From positions 1-7,514 of the forward strand of contig JABMPO010000187.1 in the NCBI GenBank assembly GCA_013203015.1: 7,514 bases of DNA. Direction: 5' to 3'. Below are positions 1 to 4,976 of the stretch, in pieces (position 1 is the stretch's first letter; each line of letters opens with the position of its first letter). The stretch comes from Fidelibacterota bacterium (lineage in GTDB: Bacteria > Fidelibacterota > Marinisomatia > Marinisomatales > TCS56). The notes under the pieces are model-generated. The model was not told the origin of the DNA. It ran no database searches and saw only the letters and a program-made list of their open reading frames with translations. The position numbers and the translations under genes are program-made.

Positions 1-425
1 GCCACATATTCATTATCACCACGAGCCAATTCATTCCAGACGATAACCATTGCGATGCAACGGGCCAGGCCGATCATGATCAGGCCGGTCATGAAATCCG
101 GGTGATCCCGCAGAAAAACGATTGCCAGCACGAACATCAGAATCGGTCCAATTACCCAGTTCTGCACCAGTGATAATCCCAGCACTCGCCAGTTGCGGAA
201 GACATCCCCCAGTTCTTCGTAGCGTACCTTCGCCAACGGTGGATACATCATCAGGATCAACCCGATGGCAATCGGCAAATTGGTAGTACCGACCTGAAAT
301 CGGGCGATAAACCCTTCCGCTCCCGGGAAAAGGTAGCCGATAGCTACACCGGCAAACATAGCCAGAAAGATCCACAGCGTCAACCAGCGGTCCAGAAAGG
401 ATAATTGTTTAGTGAGTTTTTCCAT
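1..425 (-). CDS. acr3: Acr3-family arsenite efflux permease (5' part, cut by window edge)
   Basis: The first 141 codons of an inner-membrane arsenite exporter of the Acr3 (BASS superfamily) type; the remaining roughly 200 residues of a usual ~350-residue protein lie beyond base 1. The ATG at 425-423 opens the frame with MEKLTKQLSFLDRWLTLWIF, typical of the family N-terminus. Hydrophobic segments lie at about residues 15-33, 48-62, 82-105 and 111-130. The family signature ARCIAMVIVWNELARGD occupies residues 121-137. Its Cys123 matches the conserved cysteine known from studied Acr3 proteins to be needed for As(III) transport. The family extrudes arsenite using the proton motive force. There is no strong Shine-Dalgarno sequence, only an A-rich run before the ATG. 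The gene follows the arsR-led cluster in the same direction but is separated from it by 107 bases with two hairpins, so it may be read through or be partly independent. Confidence 0.95.
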   Translation of the reverse strand, partial: MEKLTKQLSFLDRWLTLWIFLAMFAGVAIGYLFPGAEGFIARFQVGTTNLPIAIGLILMMYPPLAKVRYEELGDVFRNWRVLGLSLVQNWVIGPILMFVLAIVFLRDHPDFMTGLIMIGLARCIAMVIVWNELARGDNEYV

Positions 426-433
426 ATTTCTTT

Positions 434-472
434 TTTAAGGATGCCATCCCTGCGAGGGATGGCATCCTTAAA
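434..472. repeat. Perfect 18-bp palindrome with 3-base loop (repeat family A, copy 1)
   Basis: Arms 434-451 and 455-472 are perfectly complementary around the loop GCG; the outer sequence is TTTAAGGATGCCATCCCT. It should form a very stable hairpin on either strand. Neither strand places a T-run directly after the stem: the minus strand continues with A residues and the plus strand with ACAATG. It is therefore not a normal intrinsic terminator. The core 440-466 matches the palindrome at 3731-3757 in 22 of 27 positions when read on the opposite strand, which marks it as a dispersed repeat. It ends only 9 bases before the acr3 start codon and could affect acr3 expression or protect an mRNA end. 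Confidence 0.9.
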
Positions 473-493
473 CAATGTTAATATTAATTGAAT

Positions 494-528
494 AACCTCC
501 CAAGTCTCGATCTGCGACCTGGAAGGAT
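494..528 (-). repeat. Imperfect palindrome after the glutaredoxin-like gene (repeat family B, copy 1), possible terminator
   Basis: Read on the minus strand, CCTTCCAGGTC and GACTTGGGAGG form an imperfect stem around a 9-base loop, followed by TTATTCAATTAATATT. It starts 4 bases after the stop codon of the preceding minus-strand gene. Position and T-rich tail suit a weak transcription terminator or mRNA 3' stabiliser for the arsR-led unit. The minus-strand sequence matches the plus-strand palindrome at 3641-3675 in 29 of 35 positions, so it belongs to a repeated element family. The flanks (AT-rich, TTAAT-containing on both sides) are also roughly complementary and could extend the stem. Confidence 0.75.
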
Positions 529-532
529 ACGA

Positions 533-778
533 TTAATTAACTTCTGCCATAATCCAGCTTTCCAATGTACTTTTCAAAGGCACTTTCCCGCTGCTGATTA
601 CCTTGCCATTAATGATCAATCCCGGTGTCATTATTACACCGAGGGCGGTTATCTGGTGCAAATCAGTGACTTTTTCAACCACTGCATCAATGTCCTTATC
701 GACAACGATTTCATTGCACATTTGAGCCAGTTTGGTACAATTCATGCAACCGGGTCCGGCAACTAAAATACTGATCAT
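533..778 (-). CDS. Small glutaredoxin-like redox protein, TM0996/MTH895 type
   Basis: An 81-residue cytosolic thioredoxin-fold protein with no signal peptide. The first strand (MISILVAGPG) leads directly into the redox motif C11-M-N-C14. A cis-proline loop (VIMTPGLIINGKVISSGKVP, residues 48-67) carries Pro52. Its size and the TPGLIINGKVISSGKVP signature match the 'redox-active disulfide protein 2' or TM0996/MTH895 family, which is often found beside predicted permeases and ArsR regulators. The family is thought to do thiol-disulfide exchange, but its natural partner is not established. The start at 776-778 is preceded by AAAGGTGA, a reasonable ribosome binding site. The gene lies 28 bases after the CcdA-type gene and ends in a hairpin. 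Inference: it exchanges electrons with the neighbouring CcdA protein or reduces an arsenic substrate in the cytosol. Confidence 0.92.
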   Translation of the reverse strand: MISILVAGPGCMNCTKLAQMCNEIVVDKDIDAVVEKVTDLHQITALGVIMTPGLIINGKVISSGKVPLKSTLESWIMAEVN

Positions 779-806
779 TTTTTCACCTTTATTCTTTATA
801 AAATCT

Positions 807-1505
807 TTAAGCTGTGGTCAGGAGATAAATCCCACCAATAATTATCAAGACGCCGCAGACACGGCGCAGGATTAACGTTCCCCGGGAGTTTTCCGACCAG
901 TTCAAATAGTTTTGGACCCAGCCGGTTAGAGTCCCAGCCAGAACAATCACCAGGCTGTGACCAACACCGAAGCCAGCCAGCAGAATACCGGCCTTCGCAG
1001 GACTGGTTGCCGACAAATGCAGCACCGCTCCCAGAACCGGTGCCATGAAGGCAAAAGTGCAGGGACCCAGTGCCAGACCGAAAATCAGTCCCAACAGTAG
1101 TGCCCCGCCGATACCACCAAAATTAAAGCGCTGAAGATTAATCCCACTCTGGGGCAAGCGCACCAGATCCAGCAGGTATAACCCAACCAGAAAAAATACT
1201 CCGGCCACCAGAAAATTACCCAACCGGCCAACATCGCCCAGCATCCGACCCAGCCCGACCGTAATTCCGCCGATCACTGCAATCGATAATAGAATTCCAA
1301 CCGCAAAAACCAGTGCCAGTCCGATGGAACGTTTGACATTTACCCCATCCTGTTTGCTGATAAAGCCCACCACCAGAGGAATACTGGTCAAATGGCAGGG
1401 ACTCAGCAAAACGCTGATAATCCCCCAACCGCTGGCAGCCAGCACTGCCCACCCGAAGCTGGACCGGAGAGCGCCGTCGAGTGTCGTGAATAATTCCGTC
1501 AGCAT
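807..1505 (-). CDS. ccdA: CcdA/DsbD-type transmembrane thiol-electron transporter
   Basis: A 232-residue integral membrane protein with about six hydrophobic helices (near residues 18-33, 58-85, 96-114, 130-162, 170-195 and 212-230). The two halves carry the paired signatures SPCHLTSIPLVVGF (Cys37) and LGPCTFAFMAPVLG (Cys149). In the CcdA/DsbD family these cysteines form the reversible membrane disulfide that moves electrons from cytosolic thioredoxin to periplasmic thiol proteins. A third cysteine (Cys217) in the last helix is not part of that pair. The ATG follows the upstream gene's TAG after one base, which implies translational coupling. Its neighbours are a periplasmic CxxC lipoprotein upstream and a cytosolic CxxC protein downstream, so both partners of such a transporter are present. 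Alternative: proteins of this fold in arsenic operons have been assigned to the ArsG aromatic-arsenical efflux group; sequence reading cannot settle whether this one moves electrons or arsenicals. Confidence 0.9.
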   Translation of the reverse strand: MLTELFTTLDGALRSSFGWAVLAASGWGIISVLLSPCHLTSIPLVVGFISKQDGVNVKRSIGLALVFAVGILLSIAVIGGITVGLGRMLGDVGRLGNFLVAGVFFLVGLYLLDLVRLPQSGINLQRFNFGGIGGALLLGLIFGLALGPCTFAFMAPVLGAVLHLSATSPAKAGILLAGFGVGHSLVIVLAGTLTGWVQNYLNWSENSRGTLILRRVCGVLIIIGGIYLLTTA

Positions 1506-1506
1506 C

Positions 1507-1902
1507 CTATTTGGCTACCAGTCCCTGTTTCTGCAGGAAGACATCGATGGAATCTTCGGCAAAAAATCCTTCATGGCGGAACAGCTCGGCTCCATTACGA
1601 TCCAGAAAAACCTGGGTCGGAATTAAACGAATTCCATATTGTCGGCCGTATTCAGGCTGCTTTATCACATCATGGAAAATAACCTGTAATTGATCACCGT
1701 ATTTATGCTCAACTGCTTCCATTACCGGCACCATCAGCTTACAGGGAATGCAATTCACCGAGCCCAATTCGACAAATGTTATCAGCGGCTTTGCCAGCGA
1801 CTCCACTTGGTTTTCAGCCAGTCGCGTTTCTTGCTGTTTGCCCCCACAAGCCGCTATCAATAAACAGAAACCAATTGTAAATAGTCGTTTTCCCCCACTC
1901 AT
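1507..1902 (-). CDS. Thioredoxin-fold lipoprotein, probably periplasmic
   Basis: A 131-residue protein with a bacterial lipoprotein signal: basic start MSGGKR, hydrophobic stretch, and lipobox IAAC with the lipidated cysteine at 19, followed by GG and a short polar linker. Residues about 38-131 form a thioredoxin domain with the redox site C51-I-P-C54 (in GSVNCIPCKLM) and the cis-proline P95 in RLIPTQVFLDRNG. It is thus a membrane-anchored thiol reductase or oxidase facing the periplasm. The ATG at 1902-1900 has a clear GGAG five bases upstream. The gene lies 13 bases after the permease gene and one base before the CcdA-type gene. Family knowledge says CcdA proteins commonly reduce just such a partner. 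The specific substrate (an arsenical, or a disulfide in the neighbouring permease) is inference. It lacks an obvious ArsF- or ResA-specific signature. Confidence 0.9.
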   Translation of the reverse strand: MSGGKRLFTIGFCLLIAACGGKQQETRLAENQVESLAKPLITFVELGSVNCIPCKLMVPVMEAVEHKYGDQLQVIFHDVIKQPEYGRQYGIRLIPTQVFLDRNGAELFRHEGFFAEDSIDVFLQKQGLVAK

Positions 1903-1915
1903 TTCAACTCCAATG

Positions 1916-3214
1916 TTAGATTAATAATCCGAAAATCATTCCAGTAATGGTTGCCATTACCACCACCAGCGATACAAATACAATCGTTTTTTCCGTGCCC
2001 ATTACACTGCGGATTACCAGCATATTCGGTAGCGATAATGCTGGTCCTGCCAACAGCAGCGCCAGCGCCGGTCCCTGTCCCATTCCACTGTTGATTAACC
2101 CCTGCAGGATCGGTACTTCGGTCAGGGTGGCAAAATACATGAAGGCTCCCACTATCGCCGCAAAAAAATTAGCTGCCAGTGAATTACCACCAACCAGACC
2201 AGCTACCCAATTTTCCGGAATTAGCCCCCGACCACCTGCCGGCGAACCCAGCAGGAAGCCCGCTACCAGTACACCCGCTACCAGGAGTGGCAAAATCTGC
2301 TTGGCAAAACCCCAGGTGGAATTCAGCCATTCCTGTGATTCTCCCGGAGTGGTTAGCAGTAACAAAACCAGCAAAACTATCCCGATTAAAAATGGAACCA
2401 ATGGTTGCAGGGGGAATAGCCAGCCAACAATTGCCACCACAATAATCCCGGCCATGACGCGGTAGCGATTCAGACCGATGACATAAACCAATGATAGCGA
2501 CAAAGCCAATCCTGCCAGACTCACCAGTTTCCATTTGATAGCCCAGATCGATGCCCAGACACCAAGCATTTTTTCAGGTGGTGCCCAGGTGGCAAAAACA
2601 AGAATGATTACCAGAATAAAAAAATGCGCCGCAGTATGCCAGAGCGGACGTGTGGCGGCCATTTCCGGGACCTGCAAACCAGCGGCTTTTTCCGTCTCTT
2701 CCCGGCGATAGATGAATTGCATGATCAGTCCGATCACAATACTGAACAATACTGCCCCGATGATGCGGGCCACCCCCAGTTTAAAGCCCAGAATCCGGGC
2801 AGTCAGAATCATAGCCAGAATATTCACAGCGGGACCGGAATACAGGAAAGCCACCGCCGGACCAATACCGGCGCCCCTTTTGTAGATACTGGAAAATAGC
2901 GGCAGGATTGTACAGGAACAGACTGCCAGTACTGAGCCGGATACGGAGGCAATCAGGTAGGCCAGCCATTTTTTGGCAGCAGCGCCAAAATATTTGATAA
3001 CCGCACCCTGACTAACGAATACCGCGATCACACCGGCAATGAAAAAGGCTGGTATCAGACATAACAGCACATGCTCACGGGCGTACCATTTGGCCAGAGA
3101 TAATGCGGCAGTCACCGCTTCCGCCAGTAGGTCCCCCTCCACTGGCAGAAAATAGAATATAATAAAACCACCGACAATCCAGATTAGATATTTAATTTCT
3201 GCGCGCCAATTCAT
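1916..3214 (-). CDS. ArsP-type permease (PF03773/DUF318 family)
   Basis: A 432-residue, strongly hydrophobic protein with roughly ten or more membrane helices in two related halves. The first half carries the family hallmark VCSCTILPLFSSIYKRGAGI (residues 98-117) followed by SGPAVNILA. The second repeats the pattern as TEVPILQGLINSGMGQGPAL then LLAGPALSLPNMLVI. Cys99 and Cys101 form a CxC pair in the membrane region. Studied ArsP proteins export trivalent organoarsenicals such as methylarsenite; many longer relatives beside arsR and redox genes are uncharacterised. The frame is open further upstream to an ATG at 3268, but that would overlap arsR by 53 bases. The ATG at 3214-3212 follows the arsR stop after one base (TGA-T-ATG) and opens the protein with MNWRAEIKYLIW, so I prefer it. 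Substrate is inferred from the arsR and acr3 neighbours. Confidence 0.9.
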   Translation of the reverse strand: MNWRAEIKYLIWIVGGFIIFYFLPVEGDLLAEAVTAALSLAKWYAREHVLLCLIPAFFIAGVIAVFVSQGAVIKYFGAAAKKWLAYLIASVSGSVLAVCSCTILPLFSSIYKRGAGIGPAVAFLYSGPAVNILAMILTARILGFKLGVARIIGAVLFSIVIGLIMQFIYRREETEKAAGLQVPEMAATRPLWHTAAHFFILVIILVFATWAPPEKMLGVWASIWAIKWKLVSLAGLALSLSLVYVIGLNRYRVMAGIIVVAIVGWLFPLQPLVPFLIGIVLLVLLLLTTPGESQEWLNSTWGFAKQILPLLVAGVLVAGFLLGSPAGGRGLIPENWVAGLVGGNSLAANFFAAIVGAFMYFATLTEVPILQGLINSGMGQGPALALLLAGPALSLPNMLVIRSVMGTEKTIVFVSLVVVMATITGMIFGLLI

Positions 3215-3215
3215 A

Positions 3216-3560
3216 TCAGCTTGCACAAAGAATATTGCGATCGACTTCACCAGCCTTTTGTTGATCACTTTTTATAATTTTATCTTCTGGCAGCCATTCG
3301 GCCAACAAATTCAATAACTGCTGGACCCGTTCATCATCTGCTCCGGCCTGCAGGTGGTAATTGACCCATCTGCCTTCCTTGATATCGCCAATCAATTCAG
3401 TGTCTCGCAGCAGTGACAAGTGTTTAGATACTGTTGATGGGGCCAAGCCTAAAATCTCGGTGATTTCGCAGACGCAGAGTGGTCGGACTTCCAGCATTTT
3501 CAATATCCGGATCCGATTAGTGTCGGATAGAGCTTTAAATAATTTGATTTCCGTTCGCAT
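3216..3560 (-). CDS. arsR: ArsR/SmtB-family metalloid-responsive repressor
   Basis: A 114-residue winged-helix repressor. Its N-terminal half has LFKALSDTNRIRILKML, then PLCVCEITEILGLAPSTVSKHLSLLRDTELI, in which the recognition helix is STVSKHLSLL, followed by the wing GRWVNYHL. The CVC pair (Cys29, Cys31) sits where E. coli-type ArsR proteins carry the ELCVCDL As(III)-binding site. A third cysteine, Cys112, lies three residues from the C-terminus. On binding As(III) or Sb(III) such repressors leave the DNA. It is the first gene of the minus-strand cluster and has its own promoter with a dyad across the -10 box, so it should control itself and the genes behind it. There is no clear Shine-Dalgarno sequence before its ATG at 3560. 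The stop overlaps the permease's alternative start region. Confidence 0.96.
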   Translation of the reverse strand: MRTEIKLFKALSDTNRIRILKMLEVRPLCVCEITEILGLAPSTVSKHLSLLRDTELIGDIKEGRWVNYHLQAGADDERVQQLLNLLAEWLPEDKIIKSDQQKAGEVDRNILCAS

Positions 3561-3575
3561 AATTAATAATACTTC

Positions 3576-3595
3576 ATTTCGTTATATGGCGAAAT
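3576..3595. promoter_or_regulatory. Candidate ArsR operator
   Basis: An inverted repeat ATTTCG-N8-CGAAAT lies 16 bases upstream of the arsR start codon and overlaps the proposed -10 box. Dyads of this kind, with an AT-rich 6-8 base centre, are usual for ArsR/SmtB repressors. Placement over the promoter fits repression by blocking RNA polymerase. Binding is inferred. Confidence 0.65.
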
Positions 3596-3621
3596 ATACA
3601 AACAAAACTGTATTATGCCAA
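3593..3621 (-). promoter_or_regulatory. Candidate sigma70-like promoter for the arsR cluster
   Basis: On the minus strand TTGGCA (3621-3616) and TATATT (3598-3593) are separated by exactly 17 bases. The predicted transcription start is near 3586, giving a leader of about 25 bases to the arsR ATG. The overlap with the ArsR-type dyad supports the assignment. Confidence 0.6.
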
Positions 3622-3640
3622 ACTAATATCGATTCTGAGT

Positions 3641-3678
3641 AACCTTCCAGGTCGCAAAACGAGACCTGAAAGGTTTTT
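3641..3678 (+). repeat. Palindromic repeat family B, copy 2, terminator-shaped
   Basis: The arms AACCTTCCAGGTC (3641-3653) and GACCTGAAAGGTT (3663-3675) pair with one mismatch around a 9-base loop, and the plus strand continues into a run of five T (3674-3678). The shape is that of a rightward intrinsic terminator, but no plus-strand gene in the window precedes it; it lies behind the leftward arsR promoter. It matches the minus-strand copy at 494-528 in 29 of 35 positions. It is better regarded as a dispersed repeat that could also stop antisense or stray transcription towards rrf2. Confidence 0.8.
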
Positions 3679-3730
3679 CCATGCTGCAGAGTCAAGCATC
3701 TATTGTCTCAACTCACCTCGTTACCGAATT

Positions 3731-3757
3731 GATACCAGCCCTCTAAGGGACGGCATC
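3731..3757 (+). repeat. Palindromic repeat family A, copy 2
   Basis: The arms GATACCAGCCCT and AGGGACGGCATC pair around CTA with two mismatched positions. On the plus strand it matches the minus-strand reading of 440-466 in 22 of 27 positions. It follows the family B copy by 55 bases, in the same B-then-A order seen on the minus strand at the other site. No T-run follows, so it is not a standard terminator. Confidence 0.75.
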
Positions 3758-3800
3758 TACTACGATATTTAAATCTGGACTCTAATTGTCCACTTTTCTC

Positions 3801-3829
3801 TTGATCATTATTTTTAACCGTTTTATTAT
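3801..3829 (+). promoter_or_regulatory. Candidate promoter for the rrf2-act operon
   Basis: TTGATC (3801-3806) and TATTAT (3824-3829) lie 17 bases apart, a fair sigma70-like pair. The predicted start point is near 3836, leaving a leader of about 50 bases before the rrf2 GTG. The region is AT-rich, so chance matches are possible. Confidence 0.45.
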
Positions 3830-3843
3830 CGCGGCAGGTATTC

Positions 3844-3860
3844 TTTCATTAACCATGAAA
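3844..3860. promoter_or_regulatory. Candidate operator dyad upstream of rrf2
   Basis: A 6-base inverted repeat TTTCAT-N5-ATGAAA lies between the proposed promoter and the rrf2 start. Rrf2-family regulators bind short dyads and often repress their own operon, so this is the best local candidate site. A short dyad like this can arise by chance in AT-rich DNA. Confidence 0.35.
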
Positions 3861-3885
3861 TTGATCACAAAAACAATATTTATCC

Positions 3886-4326
3886 GTGCTTGGTATCAGT
3901 AAAGCTGCCGATTATTCAATCCTGGTAGTGGGGTTTTTGGCTGGCCGGAACGATAATGCCATATATACCAAAGATGACCTGGCTACAGCTCTCAATTTGC
4001 CCGCTGATTTCCTTTCTAAGGTCCTCCAGAAATTGGTAAAAGCGGAAATAGTGGAGTCGGTTAAGGGCATCCATGGTGGATATCGTCTATTGAAAACACC
4101 AATCGAAATAACTCTCAGAGAAGTCATCGAAGTTATTGAAGGTCCATCACATATGGTCAGCTGCCTTGAGGATGATTTTAAAGATTGCAGACGGACACAA
4201 ATTTGTCAGCCGATCATTGAAAAAATGCGGGATATAGAGAATCAGGTAACAGCGATTCTTGAAAAAATTAATTTTACCGAACTAATACCGTATATTCCCT
4301 CCAAAGATAGCGATGGGGATAAATAG
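3886..4326 (+). CDS. Rrf2-family transcriptional regulator, probable Fe-S sensor
   Basis: A 146-residue regulator with the Rrf2 N-terminus (M/V)LGISKAADYSILVVGFLA. Residues about 28-62 form the winged helix-turn-helix, and GIHGGYRLL (61-69) is the family wing signature. Three cysteines, C93, C101 and C107, lie in the C-terminal loop-helix segment where IscR/NsrR-type members bind an iron-sulfur cluster; the spacing here is C-x7-C-x5-C. It probably senses oxygen, nitric oxide, iron-sulfur status or another redox signal. The start is GTG at 3886, placed by the family N-terminus; no clear ribosome binding site is visible. The stop lies two bases before actA, so the regulator is co-transcribed with alternative complex III and is likely to control it. 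The exact ligand cannot be read from sequence. Confidence 0.93.
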   Translation: MLGISKAADYSILVVGFLAGRNDNAIYTKDDLATALNLPADFLSKVLQKLVKAEIVESVKGIHGGYRLLKTPIEITLREVIEVIEGPSHMVSCLEDDFKDCRRTQICQPIIEKMRDIENQVTAILEKINFTELIPYIPSKDSDGDK

Positions 4327-4328
4327 AT

Positions 4329-4976
4329 TTGGCGCAGATTTTTCCAAAATGGACAAATAAGCTGCCCTTCCTTTTAGCGGTTGGCGCGCCGATTATACTA
4401 ATCGGCTTTGTTTTTTTAATTTGGTGGTTTGGCTCACCTAAATATACTGATGTAGGTTACCAGCCCAAGCAGCCGGTGCCCTACAGCCATAAGCTGCATG
4501 CCGGTGATCTGAACATTGATTGCCGCTACTGCCACACCACCGTCGAAACTGCCGCCACCGCCAGTCTGCCACCCACCCAAACCTGCATGAATTGTCACCA
4601 ATTAATCCTACCGGAAAGCAAAAAATTATTACCCATCCGTGAAAGCTGGACCACCGGTAAACCAATGGAGTGGATACGCGTGCACAAAGTACCGGATTAT
4701 GCTTATTTCAACCATTCCGCTCATATTAATGCCGGTGTTGGCTGTGCCAGTTGCCATGGCAACGTTGCCGAAATGGAAGTGGTGAAATTGGTGGAACCTT
4801 TAAGTATGGGCTGGTGCATCGACTGCCACCGTAATCCTGTTCAACATTTACGGCTATTATCGGAAGTTACCAATATGAATTGGACACCACCTGCCGACCA
4901 ATTTGAGTTGGCCCACCAGTACATAACTGAACGTAATATTCAACCATCCGAAGATTGTTCTGCCTGCCATCGATGA
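4329..4976 (+). CDS. actA: Alternative complex III subunit ActA, pentaheme cytochrome c
   Basis: A 215-residue membrane-anchored multiheme cytochrome. One N-terminal helix (about residues 13-34) is followed by a periplasmic domain with five CXXCH heme sites: C65-H69, C86-H90, C139-H143, C163-H167 and C210-H214. The last ends one residue before the C-terminus. Additional histidines in PYSHKLHAGD and in HKVPDYAYFNHSAH are likely distal heme ligands. Five hemes plus one anchor is the known ActA architecture. In the complex ActA passes electrons from the Fe-S subunit towards a downstream cytochrome or oxidase. The start is TTG at 4329: no ATG occurs in frame before the first helix, an in-frame TAA lies at 4320-4322, and TGGGGAT sits about ten bases upstream. 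Two bases separate it from rrf2, and its stop overlaps the actB ATG (ATGA). Confidence 0.96.
   Translation: MAQIFPKWTNKLPFLLAVGAPIILIGFVFLIWWFGSPKYTDVGYQPKQPVPYSHKLHAGDLNIDCRYCHTTVETAATASLPPTQTCMNCHQLILPESKKLLPIRESWTTGKPMEWIRVHKVPDYAYFNHSAHINAGVGCASCHGNVAEMEVVKLVEPLSMGWCIDCHRNPVQHLRLLSEVTNMNWTPPADQFELAHQYITERNIQPSEDCSACHR

Noticed and set aside
31..375. Open frame of 114 codons on the minus strand
   Set aside because: It is an alternative frame inside acr3, whose correct frame gives the clear Acr3 signature.
434..472. The perfect palindrome as an ordinary rho-independent terminator
   Set aside because: Neither strand has a T-run directly after the stem.
1947..2465. Open frame of 172 codons on the plus strand
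   Set aside because: It lies antisense inside the permease gene; its translation is rich in Thr, Pro and Ser with no recognisable domain, as expected from the complement of membrane-protein codons.
3215..3268. Extended N-terminus of the permease from ATG 3268
   Set aside because: It would overlap arsR by 53 bases and add a non-family leader; ATG 3214, one base after the arsR stop, gives a normal start.
434..3757. Composite transposon flanked by insertion sequences
   Set aside because: The bracketing repeats are only 27-39 bases, no transposase or integrase gene is present, and no target duplication is visible.
3561..3885. tRNA, riboswitch or CRISPR array in the divergent spacer
   Set aside because: No cloverleaf-like pattern, no regular direct repeats and no known riboswitch core were seen; the two palindromes are unlike CRISPR repeats and differ from each other.
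3855..3902. Fifteen-codon plus-strand open frame (ATG 3855 to TAA 3902) overlapping the rrf2 start, considered as a leader peptide
   Set aside because: No ribosome binding site, no residue pattern of an attenuator, and its ATG is part of a dyad; nothing supports translation.
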